Notes under the pieces: model-generated | Seen by the model: only the letters and a program-made list of their open reading frames with translations | The model's database searches: none | Told to the model about the DNA's origin: nothing | Shown: in pieces, positions 1 through 10,598 of the stretch | How the letters are laid out: every line of letters begins with the position of its first letter | Numbering within the stretch: position 1 is the stretch's first letter | Translations under genes and position numbers: made by a program | NCBI GenBank assembly: GCA_028285185.1 | Contig: JANQQD010000396.1 | Coordinates: 1 to 57,017, forward strand | DNA: 57,017 nucleotides | Origin: Anaerolineae bacterium | GTDB taxonomy: Bacteria > Pseudomonadota > Alphaproteobacteria > DSM-16000 > Inquilinaceae | Reading direction: 5' to 3'

Positions 1-262
1 CACCTGCAACTACGACGGTTTCCTGAAATACCTGACCGAGATCGGCGACGAAGCCTTCATAGGTTCCAACACTTCGCTGGTGGCACCGGTCAAGGTGGGG
101 GACCGCGCCAATACCGGTGCCGGCAGCGTGATCACGCAGGCCGTGGCCGACGATGCCCTGGCCGTGGAGCGCAGCCAGCAGACCGAGCGGGCCGGAGGGG
201 CCAAGGCATTCCGCGCCCGCAAAGCCGCAGAAAAGGCGGAACGGGCACGCAGCAAGACGTGA
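1..262 (+). CDS. glmU: GlmU C-terminal fragment (bifunctional N-acetylglucosamine-1-phosphate uridyltransferase / glucosamine-1-phosphate acetyltransferase)
   Basis: Only the last 86 codons are present; the gene enters from the left edge in frame 2. The visible part is the end of the left-handed beta-helix acetyltransferase domain, with the hexapeptide-repeat run [20 protein letters not shown] and the signature NTGAGSVIT, followed by a charged Ala/Arg/Lys tail typical of GlmU C-termini. GlmU makes UDP-GlcNAc from glucosamine-1-phosphate in the cytoplasm. glmS follows 22 nt downstream on the same strand; the glmU-glmS pair is a common arrangement and places two steps of the same pathway in one transcript. 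Confidence 0.93.
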   Translation, partial: TCNYDGFLKYLTEIGDEAFIGSNTSLVAPVKVGDRANTGAGSVITQAVADDALAVERSQQTERAGGAKAFRARKAAEKAERARSKT

Positions 263-284
263 GTTACGAGAGAGGCGGACGATC

Positions 285-2108
<1,824 letters not shown>

Positions 2109-2176
2109 CGCCCGCGGCACCGTGGTGCGCTGAAGTAGGCTCGCCCCTCAGCCCGTCATTGCGTCTACAATAAGCC

Positions 2177-2208
2177 GGACCGGTTCCCCTCGGGATGCGA
2201 ACCGGTCC
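2177..2208. repeat. Perfect 10-bp inverted repeat between glmS and gabD
   Basis: GGACCGGTTC (2177-2186) and GAACCGGTCC (2199-2208) can form a hairpin with a 12-nt loop, and a few more pairs form outside a one-base bulge. No run of T follows on either strand, so this is not a canonical intrinsic terminator. It may still mark the glmS 3' end or protect the mRNA end. Confidence 0.5.
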
Positions 2209-2278
2209 TGGCCGGAACCCCATTGCCGAGCCCAATGTCATCTGACGCCGAAAACAAGATCCCTTGAGGAAGCCCGCC

Positions 2279-3739
2279 ATGCTGCAGCTCGCTGACCCCA
2301 CTCTCTTGCGCCAACAGTGCTACGTCGACGGGCGCTGGTGCGATGCCGACAGCGGCGCCACCATCGCCGTCACCAATCCGGCAACGGGCGACACGCTGGG
2401 CACGGTGCCGAAGATGGGTGCGGAAGAGACCCGGCGGGCGGTGGAGGCCGCGGAGCGCGCCTGGCCGGCCTGGCGCGCCAAGACGGCGAAAGAGCGCGCC
2501 GGTATCCTGCGACAGTGGTTCTCGCTGATCATGGCGAACCAGGAAGATCTCGCCCGCCTGATGACGGCGGAGCAGGGAAAGCCGCTGGCCGAGAGCCGCG
2601 GCGAGATCGCCTACGCCGCCAGCTTCATCGAATGGTTCGCCGAAGAGGGCAAGCGCGTCTACGGCGACACCATCCCGACGCATCTGCCAGACCGCCGCAT
2701 CATCGTGGTGCGGGAGCCCATAGGCGTCTGCGCTGCGATCACGCCCTGGAACTTCCCGGCCGCGATGATCACGCGCAAGGCCGGCCCCGCACTCGCCGCC
2801 GGCTGCCCGATGGTCGTCAAGCCGGCGACCGCCACGCCCCTGTCGGCGCTGGCCCTGGCAGAGCTGGGCGAGCGCGCCGGCCTGCCCGCCGGCGTCTTCA
2901 GCGTCATCACCGGCGCATCGGGCGCCATCGGCGGCGAGCTCACCGGCAATCCCATCGTGCGCAAGCTGACCTTCACGGGCTCGACGGAGATCGGCAAGCA
3001 GCTGATGGCGGAGTGCGCCGGCACCGTGAAGAAGGTTTCGCTAGAGCTCGGCGGCAACGCGCCCTTCATCGTCTTCGACGACGCGGACTTGGATGCGGCA
3101 GTGGAAGGCGCTATCGCATCGAAGTACCGCAACAGCGGGCAGACCTGCGTGTGCGCCAACCGCCTCTTGGTTCAGGACGGCGTCTATGACGCCTTCATCG
3201 ACAAGCTGGGCCGGGCGGTTGACGCCCTGAAGGTCGCTAACGGCATGGAAGACGGCGCGCAGCAGGGCCCGCTGATCGACATGGCAGCCGTGGAGAAGGT
3301 GGAGGAGCACATCGCCGACGCCGTCGCCAAGGGCGCCAGCATCGCGATCGGCGGCCATCGCCACGCGCTGGGCGGCACCTTCTTCGAACCGACGGTCCTG
3401 AGCGGTGTGACCACGGACATGAAGGTCACGAAGGAGGAGACGTTCGGCCCCCTCGCCCCGGTCTTCCGGTTCTCTACCGAAGATCAGGCGATCGCCATGG
3501 CCAACGACACGGAATTCGGCCTGGCGTCGTACTTCTACAGCCGCGATGTCGGCCGCATCTGGCGCGTGGCGGAGGGGCTGGAATACGGCATCGTCGGCAT
3601 CAATGCCGGCATCATCTCCACCGAAGTGGCGCCCTTCGGCGGCGTGAAGGAAAGCGGCATCGGCCGCGAGGGCTCCAGATACGGCATCGACGACTTCCTG
3701 GAGATGAAATACCTCTGTCTCGGTGGCATCGACCGCTAG
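2279..3739 (+). CDS. gabD: NAD(P)-dependent succinate-semialdehyde dehydrogenase (aldehyde dehydrogenase family)
   Basis: A 486-residue aldehyde dehydrogenase; E. coli GabD is about the same size. The N-terminus LRQQCYVDGRWCDADSG and the stretch ITPWNFPAAMITRKAGPALA are characteristic of the GabD branch. Catalytic elements are visible: the LELGGNAP glutamate motif near residue 255 and the GQTCVCANR cysteine near residue 290. The start at 2279 is favoured over the TTG at 2264 because TGAGGA sits 8 nt upstream of the ATG and family members begin at MLQL. The expected role is oxidation of succinate semialdehyde to succinate (GABA degradation); substrate choice cannot be proven from sequence, since glutarate-semialdehyde dehydrogenases are close relatives. 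No other GABA gene lies next to it. Confidence 0.88.
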   Translation: MLQLADPTLLRQQCYVDGRWCDADSGATIAVTNPATGDTLGTVPKMGAEETRRAVEAAERAWPAWRAKTAKERAGILRQWFSLIMANQEDLARLMTAEQGKPLAESRGEIAYAASFIEWFAEEGKRVYGDTIPTHLPDRRIIVVREPIGVCAAITPWNFPAAMITRKAGPALAAGCPMVVKPATATPLSALALAELGERAGLPAGVFSVITGASGAIGGELTGNPIVRKLTFTGSTEIGKQLMAECAGTVKKVSLELGGNAPFIVFDDADLDAAVEGAIASKYRNSGQTCVCANRLLVQDGVYDAFIDKLGRAVDALKVANGMEDGAQQGPLIDMAAVEKVEEHIADAVAKGASIAIGGHRHALGGTFFEPTVLSGVTTDMKVTKEETFGPLAPVFRFSTEDQAIAMANDTEFGLASYFYSRDVGRIWRVAEGLEYGIVGINAGIISTEVAPFGGVKESGIGREGSRYGIDDFLEMKYLCLGGIDR

Positions 3740-3803
3740 GGCGTGGGGCCCGGATTCAACTTTCAGGCGTCATCCAGCCACAATACGGCCCAGGATCTCG
3801 CCT

Positions 3804-4799
3804 ATGCCTCCGCCCATGGACGGATCGATGAGCGAAAGCGTCGTCAGGGTCGACGGTCTGGTATTCGACTATCCCACCCAGCGGGCGCTGTTCGATGTCA
3901 GCTGCGGTGTGGGCCGCGCCACCATCACGGCGCTGGTCGGCCCGAACGGGGCCGGCAAGACGACCTTCATGCGGTGCATCGCCGGGCTGGAGACACCGTT
4001 TGCCGGTTCCGTCACGGTCGCCGGCCTTGATGTGCTGGCGGAACCGCGTCGCGCCCATCAGCATATCGGCTTTCTACAAGACTTCTTCGGCCTCTACGAA
4101 GACCTGACAGTGCGCCAGTGCCTGAGGTTCCACGCGGCGGCCAATGGCATTGCCAAGTCAAGGCGCAACCAAGCCGTCGAGCGAGTGGCTGAGCTGCTGA
4201 ACCTCCGCAGCCGGCTGGACCAGCGCGCCGGCACCCTGTCGCGCGGCCTGCGCCAGCGCCTGGCAATCGCCCAGGCGATCATCCATGAGCCCGACGTGAT
4301 CCTGCTGGACGAACCCTCCGCCGGCCTGGATCCCGAAGCCCGCGAGAGCCTGTCGTCCCTGTTGCGCCAACTGCGGCACGCCGGCATGACGCTGATCGTC
4401 TCCAGCCATATCCTGACAGAGCTGGAAGACTACTCCACACACATGCTGATCCTGCGGGATGGCCGTGTTGTCGAACACTGTCCCGTCTCCGGCGAAGAGG
4501 CCTCCGCGCGGCGATTGCGGCTGATGTTGAGCGACCCGGTGGACAACCTGCCGGAGCGGCTGATGCGGCACTTTGGCGTCGGCAACGTCTTGCAGGCGGA
4601 CGTCGTTCCGACAGACGGCGCCACAGCCAGCTTCGACTTCACCGGCGATCTGAATGCCCAGTGCACGCTGCTGCGCGACCTGATCGGCGACGGCCTTCCG
4701 GTGGCGGCGCTCGCCGAAGAACAGCGCACCATGCACGAGGTCTATCGCGAACGCCTGCGCGCCGACGGCCCCGCCGAACCCGATCGGGGTGCGGCATGA
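3804..4799 (+). CDS. ABC transporter ATP-binding protein
   Basis: A 331-residue ATPase. It shows Walker A (GPNGAGKTT, about residue 45), the signature LSRGLRQRLAIAQ, Walker B (VILLDEPSAGLDP) and the switch His in SSHILTELED. The layout, with one nucleotide-binding domain and about 100 extra C-terminal residues, matches exporters of the ABC-2/Nat/Bcr type. AGGA lies 8 nt before the ATG at 3804; starts at 3816 and 3828 are also possible. The stop codon overlaps the start of the membrane gene (ATGA at 4796-4799), so the two are translationally coupled and should form one transporter. The substrate is unknown. Confidence 0.88.
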   Translation: MPPPMDGSMSESVVRVDGLVFDYPTQRALFDVSCGVGRATITALVGPNGAGKTTFMRCIAGLETPFAGSVTVAGLDVLAEPRRAHQHIGFLQDFFGLYEDLTVRQCLRFHAAANGIAKSRRNQAVERVAELLNLRSRLDQRAGTLSRGLRQRLAIAQAIIHEPDVILLDEPSAGLDPEARESLSSLLRQLRHAGMTLIVSSHILTELEDYSTHMLILRDGRVVEHCPVSGEEASARRLRLMLSDPVDNLPERLMRHFGVGNVLQADVVPTDGATASFDFTGDLNAQCTLLRDLIGDGLPVAALAEEQRTMHEVYRERLRADGPAEPDRGAA

Positions 4800-6178
4800 A
4801 CCCGGAATTCATGCGCAATCTCTGGTCGGAGTTCTCGCCGCATCGCCTGGTCGCGATGCCGCTCGTTCTGGGCCTGGCGGTATCGGTTGCATGGATGGGC
4901 GGATCGGCCGGCACGGCCGCGTCTACGGCCAACACCATGGCCGGCGTGCTGCTGATCGCGTGGGGTGCGCGCCTCGCCGCTGACAGCGTTCTGGGCGAGG
5001 TGGTGGATCGCACCTGGGACAGTCAGCGCATGTCCGCCATAGGCCCCTGGTCGATGGTCTGGGGCAAGTTGTTCGGCGGCACGGCCTTCGTCTGGTACGG
5101 AGCCTTGATGTGCGCTGCCGCGGCGCTTGTCGCCGGGGATATGGACTCAGCCCCCTCCCCCTTCCGCATTGGCATCGGCGGCTTTAGCGAAGCCGTGCCG
5201 CCGGATGCACAGATGCCCATAAGGCTCATTGCCGTCGGTCTGTTTGCCCAGGCGATGGCGATGTTCGTGGCGCTGCTGCTTCTGCGCGGCCGGCCGCCAC
5301 GGCTTCGCTTCCGGGTCACCGTGACGCAAGTTGCTGCGATCGGACTGGCGCTGCCATTCCTGATGGGCAGTTCGGCTTGGCAACGGTCCCCGATTTCCTG
5401 GTACGGGCTCGAATTCGACCGGGTCGATTTCCTGTACATGACCAACCTGATCTTCATTGCTTGGGCGATCTTCGGCTGTTACCGCCTTATGCGCCTTGAA
5501 CTGCAATGTCGGACAGGCTTTGCCGGCTGGCTCTGCTTCACGCTGTTCCTGCCGACCTACGTTGCCGGTATCGACGTGACTATCAACTGGTCCGGTTGGC
5601 TGACATTGGCAGTGCCGACCATGGATCGCTGGTTCGTCGCGTTCCTGATCACGCTCGCCCTCACCTATGTCGCGGCGTTTGCCGAGCCGAAGGGCATCGT
5701 GCGCCTTCGCCGCTGGCTGCATGATCTCAGCGAGGGATCGCCCCGCAGTGCGGCAGCCACGACCCCCAGCTGGGCGGTCAGCGGCATCATCTGTCTGGTC
5801 TGCGCCATCATAACGATCGCACTGTCCATGCTCTTCGGCGATCAAACCTCCGCCCTCACCATACTCGTCCTCTCGATCCTGCTGTTCGCCGTGCGGGACC
5901 TGGCCTTGTTGTACGCATTGACGCTCGACAGTCGGCGGCAGCGCGGACACCTTGCCGCCCTAGTCTACCTTGCCGTGCTTTACGGGCTGATCCCCGCTTT
6001 CCTTGATGGTGCGGGTGCTGAGAGCCTGATCCCCGCAGTCCGCCCGACACCCGGCGGCGACCCTGGCATGTCACTCTTGCCGGTTGCCGCTCAGGCCCTT
6101 GCGGCCTACGCGGCAGCGGTTATGAAGTGGCGGCGGGTCTTGAGGCGCAGCGATGTCATGCAGCCGGCGGCGGCCTGA
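4796..6178 (+). CDS. Putative ABC transporter permease (integral membrane protein)
   Basis: A 460-residue, strongly hydrophobic protein with about ten to twelve predicted membrane spans by eye (for example near residues 18-35, 41-60, 85-105, 140-160, 175-195, 300-320, 340-365, 380-400 and 430-450). I do not recognise a specific permease family. Its function is inferred from the ATGA overlap with the ABC ATPase gene, which is typical of ABC exporter pairs. The start at 4796 (MNPEFMRNLW) is set by that overlap. Together the pair probably forms a full exporter acting at the inner membrane. No substrate-binding protein or membrane-fusion protein is nearby, which argues against import. Confidence 0.7.
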   Translation: MNPEFMRNLWSEFSPHRLVAMPLVLGLAVSVAWMGGSAGTAASTANTMAGVLLIAWGARLAADSVLGEVVDRTWDSQRMSAIGPWSMVWGKLFGGTAFVWYGALMCAAAALVAGDMDSAPSPFRIGIGGFSEAVPPDAQMPIRLIAVGLFAQAMAMFVALLLLRGRPPRLRFRVTVTQVAAIGLALPFLMGSSAWQRSPISWYGLEFDRVDFLYMTNLIFIAWAIFGCYRLMRLELQCRTGFAGWLCFTLFLPTYVAGIDVTINWSGWLTLAVPTMDRWFVAFLITLALTYVAAFAEPKGIVRLRRWLHDLSEGSPRSAAATTPSWAVSGIICLVCAIITIALSMLFGDQTSALTILVLSILLFAVRDLALLYALTLDSRRQRGHLAALVYLAVLYGLIPAFLDGAGAESLIPAVRPTPGGDPGMSLLPVAAQALAAYAAAVMKWRRVLRRSDVMQPAAA

Positions 6179-6268
6179 CGGCAGCCAGCGCTTGCTCCGG
6201 CGTAACCCCGGTTCCATTCTGACATCCAATGTACAATCGATACGGAACTATGGGTTCGGAGGCATAAG

Positions 6269-7660
6269 ATGCCTGGCTATGATTTCGACTTCTTCGTGAT
6301 CGGCGGCGGTTCCGGCGGGGTGCGTGCGGCGCGCATGGCCGCCGGCCATGGCGCGCGGGTCGCCATCGCCGAAGACCTCTATCTCGGCGGCACCTGCGTC
6401 AATGTAGGCTGCGTGCCGAAGAAGCTGATGGTCTATGCCTCGCACTTCTCGCAGGATTTTGAGGACGCTGCCGGCTTCGGCTGGGATGTGGGCCCGCGGC
6501 GGCACGACTGGGCGAAGCTGATCGCCAATAAGGATACCGAGATCGCCCGCCTCAACGGCGCTTACAAGAGCATCCTGGAAGGCCCCGGGGTTACGATCTT
6601 CCGCGAGCGTGCGACGCTGGCCGACGCCCACACCATCGCCATGGGCGACAAGCGGGTGACGGCGGAATCGGTGCTGATCGCCACCGGCGGCTGGCCCGAC
6701 ATTCCCGACGATCCGGGCGTGCGCGAGCATGCCATCAGCTCCAACGAGGTGTTCCATCTCAACCGTCTGCCGGAGCGCGTGATCATCGTCGGCGGCGGCT
6801 ACATCGCGGTGGAATTCGCCGGCGTCTTCCACGGCCTCGGCGCGCAGGTCACGCAGCTCTACCGCGGCCCGCTGTTCCTGCGCGGCTTCGATGAAGACAT
6901 GCGGGTGACCCTGGCCGAAGAGATGCGCAAGTCCGGCGTCGACCTGCGCTTCGACAGCGTGGTGACTCGCCTGGAAAAGACGGCAGACGGCCTGGTGGCC
7001 CATCTGCAGGACGGCAGCACGCTCACCGCCGACTGCGTGATGTACGCCACCGGCCGCAAGCCCAACACGCAGGGCCTCGGGCTGGAGGCGGTGGGCGTTG
7101 AGCTGGGCCGCAAGGGCGGCATCGTGGTCGACGACGCGTTCCGCACCACGGTGCCCAACATCTATGCCGTCGGCGACGTGATCGACCGGGTGGCGCTGAC
7201 GCCGGTGGCACTGGCAGAGGGCCATGCGCTGGCCGACACACTCTACGGCAACACTCCCCGCGGCGTGAGCTACGAGAACATTCCCTCAGCCGTGTTCTCC
7301 CAGCCGCCGATCGCGACCGTGGGCCTTACCGAAGCCCAGGCGCGGCAACGTTTCACCGGCGGCGTGGATGTCTACAGGTCCAGCTTCCGGCCCATGAAGC
7401 ACACCATGTCGGGGCGCGATGAAAGAACGCTGATGAAGCTGGTGGTGGACCGCGAGACCGACCGCGTCGTCGGCTGTCACATGGTCGGCCTCGACGGTCC
7501 GGAGATCATTCAGGGCCTGGCGATCGCACTGAACTGCGGCGCCACCAAGGCCCAGTTCGACCGCACGATCGGATTGCACCCGACGGCGGCGGAGGAATTC
7601 GTGACCATGCGGACGAAAGCGCCCGATCCGGAAGACACCGAGCGGCAGGCGGCCGAGTAG
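6269..7660 (+). CDS. gor: Glutathione-disulfide reductase
   Basis: A 463-residue class I pyridine nucleotide-disulfide oxidoreductase that reduces GSSG with NADPH in the cytosol. The FAD-binding GGGSGG motif is near residue 12, the redox-active pair is C43 and C48 in [13 protein letters not shown], the second nucleotide-binding motif GGGYIAVEF is near residue 174, and the catalytic HPT is at about residue 437. The glutathione reductase-type N-terminus ([13 protein letters not shown]) and overall length support gor rather than dihydrolipoamide or mercuric reductase. GGAGGC lies just before the ATG. The gene is convergent with the kinase-like gene, 22 nt apart. Confidence 0.93.
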   Translation: MPGYDFDFFVIGGGSGGVRAARMAAGHGARVAIAEDLYLGGTCVNVGCVPKKLMVYASHFSQDFEDAAGFGWDVGPRRHDWAKLIANKDTEIARLNGAYKSILEGPGVTIFRERATLADAHTIAMGDKRVTAESVLIATGGWPDIPDDPGVREHAISSNEVFHLNRLPERVIIVGGGYIAVEFAGVFHGLGAQVTQLYRGPLFLRGFDEDMRVTLAEEMRKSGVDLRFDSVVTRLEKTADGLVAHLQDGSTLTADCVMYATGRKPNTQGLGLEAVGVELGRKGGIVVDDAFRTTVPNIYAVGDVIDRVALTPVALAEGHALADTLYGNTPRGVSYENIPSAVFSQPPIATVGLTEAQARQRFTGGVDVYRSSFRPMKHTMSGRDERTLMKLVVDRETDRVVGCHMVGLDGPEIIQGLAIALNCGATKAQFDRTIGLHPTAAEEFVTMRTKAPDPEDTERQAAE

Positions 7661-7682
7661 GCCGACGCCCCCGCGCCGTCGC

Positions 7683-8375
7683 TCACACGACGGCGCGGCT
7701 GACGCCGGCGGAATGCGCGTTGTAGGCCGACCGCAGGATCTCCACGACCGCACCAGGATCGGCAAAGCCGTCGGTGTTCAGCATCAGGTCGTAGTTGTAC
7801 GGCTCGTTGGTGCGGACGTGGAAGTCTTCCCAAAGGAACAGCGACCGCTCGCGGTTCTTCTGCTGCACCTTGGCCGCAGCAGCCCGTTCCGTCATCCCCT
7901 CAGCAGCGGCGATCCGTTCGGCGCATTTCTCCACCGTACCAACCAGCCGGACGCGGAAGGGGTGCTGCTTACGCAGGATCACGTGGCTGCCGCGCCCCAT
8001 GATGACGCCGCCGTGGCGCGCGATGCCCATCAGCACCCGGAGCAGATGGTGAAGGTATTCAGACGGCGAAGCGCTCTGCTGGCCCAACAGCGACGTCATC
8101 CAGACCTCCAGCGGTCCCTTTACCGTCTCGTCCAGCGCCGCCATGGCAGCCGTGTCCGTGCGGGCGGCCTTGGCCACACGCTCGATCAGGTCACGGTCGA
8201 ACCAGCGCACGTTCAGCACCTCGGCAAGCCGGCGTCCGATCTCTTCGCCGCCACAGCCATAGTCTCGCGTAATCGTCACAAGCGGCCGGCGGGCCGACGG
8301 AAGCTCGGAGTCGCGAAGCTGCTTAAGCTCTGCTTCGATCAGGCGGGCGAGCGGTTCTCGCTCTCCATCAGTCAT
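7683..8375 (-). CDS. Cytidylate kinase-like family protein (AAA_26 P-loop kinase)
   Basis: A 230-residue protein with a glycine-rich P-loop-like segment (TRDYGCGGEEIGRRLAE, about residues 36-52), followed by WFDRDLIERVAK and IARHGGVIMGRGSHVIL. These match the cytidylate kinase-like family, which is distinct from true Cmk. Start 8375 is chosen because AGGAGG stands 6 nt upstream; a longer reading frame exists but would run through a 16-bp palindrome at 8425-8440. Family members are poorly characterised; phosphotransfer to a nucleotide or other small molecule is inferred from the fold. The gene is monocistronic and convergent with gor. Confidence 0.8.
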   Translation of the reverse strand: MTDGEREPLARLIEAELKQLRDSELPSARRPLVTITRDYGCGGEEIGRRLAEVLNVRWFDRDLIERVAKAARTDTAAMAALDETVKGPLEVWMTSLLGQQSASPSEYLHHLLRVLMGIARHGGVIMGRGSHVILRKQHPFRVRLVGTVEKCAERIAAAEGMTERAAAAKVQQKNRERSLFLWEDFHVRTNEPYNYDLMLNTDGFADPGAVVEILRSAYNAHSAGVSRAVV

Positions 8376-8424
8376 CGCTACCTCCTGCCGCACCACAGGC
8401 GGCACTCTTCGGTGTCCCTTCCCT

Positions 8425-8440
8425 ACCCCATATATGGGGT
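8425..8440. promoter_or_regulatory. 16-bp perfect palindrome, candidate operator
   Basis: ACCCCATATATGGGGT is a perfect palindrome 50 bp upstream of the kinase-like start codon (8375, minus strand) and about 140 bp upstream of the divergent esterase. Its AT centre resembles a -10 region, so a dimeric protein bound here could block or set transcription of the kinase-like gene. The binding protein is unknown. Confidence 0.45.
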
Positions 8441-8581
8441 CGGCGGCCATAGGCACGGCCCCGTCGGACCCGTTGCCGGCCTATTTCGCGATCGGCGAAA
8501 AAGAATTCGCTATCTAAGTGTGGGGGTTTAGGGCATCATAAGATAAGGGAAGAAACGCAACACAAAGGATCGCGCAGGGTC

Positions 8582-9520
8582 ATGGATCTCCACCCGCAAG
8601 CGCGTCGGTTCGTCCAAGCAATCGCTGTCGCCGGACGACCCCTGTGGCAGCTTTCGCCACACGAAGCCCGCACTGCCTATGCCAAACGTGTCGCCAAGGC
8701 CACCATCCGGCCGACGGACGCGGTTCTGGTCAGCGATACCACCGCGCCCGGCCCGCATGGCGCCATTCCGCTCCGCTCCTACCGTCCGGCAGAAACGCAG
8801 GGTCGATCGCTGCCGGTGATCGTCTATCTGCACGGCGGCAGCTTCGTCTTCGGCGGGCTGGATTCGCACGATCCGCAGTGCCGCGCGCTCGCCGCGAGAT
8901 CGGGCTGCCTGGTCGTGTCCGTCGACTACCGCATGGCGCCGGAGCACAAGTTCCCCGCAGCGGTCGACGATGCGCTGGCCGCCGTCGTGTGGCTGGCCGA
9001 GAACGCCGCCTGGCTCGGCGGCGATCCTGAGCGACTGGCGGTCATGGGCGACAGCGTCGGCGGGGCCTTGACGGCGGTCGTCTCGCATCTGGCACAGGAT
9101 CGCGGCGGACCGTCCATAGCGATGACCTGCATGGTCTGCCCGACCACGGATGTCTTCGGCGACCTGCCGTCCCATGCCCGGTTCGCCGATGACCTTCTGT
9201 TGTCGCGGCCCTTGGTGGACTGGTCGGTCGGCCATTACCTGAACGGCCCGGAAGAGCGGGTCGATCCGCGCTTCGCGCCGCTGCAGCGGGGCCGGTTCGC
9301 AGGGCTGCCGCCGCTGCTCATGGTCACAGCCGAAGCCGACCCGCTGGTCGACGATGGCGGCGCCTATGCCGATAGGCTGGCTGCGGCGGGCGTGCCGGTG
9401 GAGCATGTCTGCTATCCGGGGCAGGTCCACAACTTCGTGCTGTGGGGCGGCCTGATCGACACCGCCAGCGAAGCGCTGGACATGATCGCCGGTCGGCTGA
9501 GGTCAGCCCTGGCCGGCTAG
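8582..9520 (+). CDS. Alpha/beta hydrolase, HSL-type esterase/lipase
   Basis: A 312-residue cytoplasmic hydrolase of the hormone-sensitive lipase family. The oxyanion-hole motif HGGSF is at about residue 85, the nucleophile elbow GDSVGG near residue 158 (GDSAGG in most relatives), and the acid and base residues fall in the C-terminal part (TAEADPLVDDG and QVHNFV). The segment VSVDYRMAPEHKFPAAVDDA is diagnostic. It should hydrolyse short-chain carboxylic esters; the natural substrate is unknown. A short CAGGG precedes the ATG. It is divergent from the kinase-like gene and convergent with the diheme cytochrome gene. Confidence 0.88.
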   Translation: MDLHPQARRFVQAIAVAGRPLWQLSPHEARTAYAKRVAKATIRPTDAVLVSDTTAPGPHGAIPLRSYRPAETQGRSLPVIVYLHGGSFVFGGLDSHDPQCRALAARSGCLVVSVDYRMAPEHKFPAAVDDALAAVVWLAENAAWLGGDPERLAVMGDSVGGALTAVVSHLAQDRGGPSIAMTCMVCPTTDVFGDLPSHARFADDLLLSRPLVDWSVGHYLNGPEERVDPRFAPLQRGRFAGLPPLLMVTAEADPLVDDGGAYADRLAAAGVPVEHVCYPGQVHNFVLWGGLIDTASEALDMIAGRLRSALAG

Positions 9521-9573
9521 ACGGCTGACCGCCTAAGCAGCAGGTCTTGCGATCCGGACGGGGGCTGACCGAA

Positions 9574-10542
9574 CTACCAGTCGTCGTCCGACCGCGAGGT
9601 TTCGTCGTCTTCGTCGTCGGACGCACCGACAGCGTTTTCGACGGCCGGCATCATCTGCAGATACGCCGCAATAGCCCGCAGGTCGTCCTCGGTAAGGTGC
9701 GAGGTGTTCTCGCTCACCACCTCACCCATGCCCCCTCCGACGAAATCCCCGTCTGGCAGCATGCCGGCGCGCAGCAGGAAGACAATATCGTCGGCGCTCC
9801 AGCGACCGATCCCGGTCTCGCGATGTGGTGTGATGTTCGGTATCGCCCGCCCCTCCGGCCCCTCCTCAGTACCTGCCAGGGCCATGTCGCCGATCGGCGC
9901 GCCCAGCGCATTGCGCGGTGAATGGCACTCGCCGCAATGGCCGGCGGCCTGGACGAGGTAGGCGCCGCGGTTCTCCATTTCCGATCGCCCAGGTTCGGGC
10001 GCCATCGGCCCCTCTTCCAGGTAGAGCAGCTTCCAGAAGGTGAGCAACGGCCGAAACCCGAAAGGAAAAGGCAGATCGTGGGCGCGGTTCGGCTCCGCCG
10101 CCGCAGGCAGCGAGAAGAGATACGCCTTGAGATCCAAGAGATCGGCATCGCTCAGCCGCGTATAGCTTGCATAGGGAAAGGCCGGATAATAATCGCGCCC
10201 GTCCGGCGCCACGCCCTGACGCAGTGCCCGAATGAAGTCCGCATCGCTCCAGCTGCCGATGCCATGCTCGGCATGCGGCGTAATGTTGGGCCCGTAGAAG
10301 GTGCCGAAGGGCGTGGCCAATTCCCGCCCCCCCGCCAGCGGCGTCGCATCGCGCCCCTCGGCCGTGTGGCACGTCGCGCACCCTGCCGCGGCAAACAGAT
10401 AGGCGCCGGCCTCCGCCGACGCCGTATGGTCCGGAACTTCGACCGCGGTCCGGGTCACCCAGCGCGCGCCGGAAAAGGCAGCCGCGACCGCGACGCCTAA
10501 GGCCAGGCAGACCGCGGCGATCCGTATGATGAGCCGCGTCAC
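9574..10542 (-). CDS. Diheme c-type cytochrome with acidic C-terminal tail
   Basis: A 322-residue protein with an N-terminal hydrophobic segment (about residues 5-24) that acts as signal or membrane anchor, placing it in the periplasm. Two c-heme sites are seen: CATCH near residue 55 and CGECH near residue 203, each followed by the repeated NITPH block and a distal Met-containing helix. This is the diheme architecture of the cytochrome subunits of alcohol, aldehyde and thiosulfate dehydrogenases, although no such catalytic subunit is adjacent. The last 15 residues, SDDEDDETSRSDDDW, are unusually acidic. It lies 56 nt downstream of a cytochrome c' gene on the same strand, so the two are probably cotranscribed. 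Confidence 0.88.
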   Translation of the reverse strand: MTRLIIRIAAVCLALGVAVAAAFSGARWVTRTAVEVPDHTASAEAGAYLFAAAGCATCHTAEGRDATPLAGGRELATPFGTFYGPNITPHAEHGIGSWSDADFIRALRQGVAPDGRDYYPAFPYASYTRLSDADLLDLKAYLFSLPAAAEPNRAHDLPFPFGFRPLLTFWKLLYLEEGPMAPEPGRSEMENRGAYLVQAAGHCGECHSPRNALGAPIGDMALAGTEEGPEGRAIPNITPHRETGIGRWSADDIVFLLRAGMLPDGDFVGGGMGEVVSENTSHLTEDDLRAIAAYLQMMPAVENAVGASDDEDDETSRSDDDW

Positions 10543-10598
10543 GGAACGGGCCGCATCAGGGGCGCGGCCCTCTCAGGCCCGCCCATTTGCAGTCGGGC

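Noticed and set aside
2177-2208. Hairpin after glmS as an intrinsic terminator or a glmS ribozyme/sRNA site
   Set aside because: No T-run follows, and the glmS ribozyme occurs at the 5' side of glmS in Gram-positive bacteria; no such structure is seen here.
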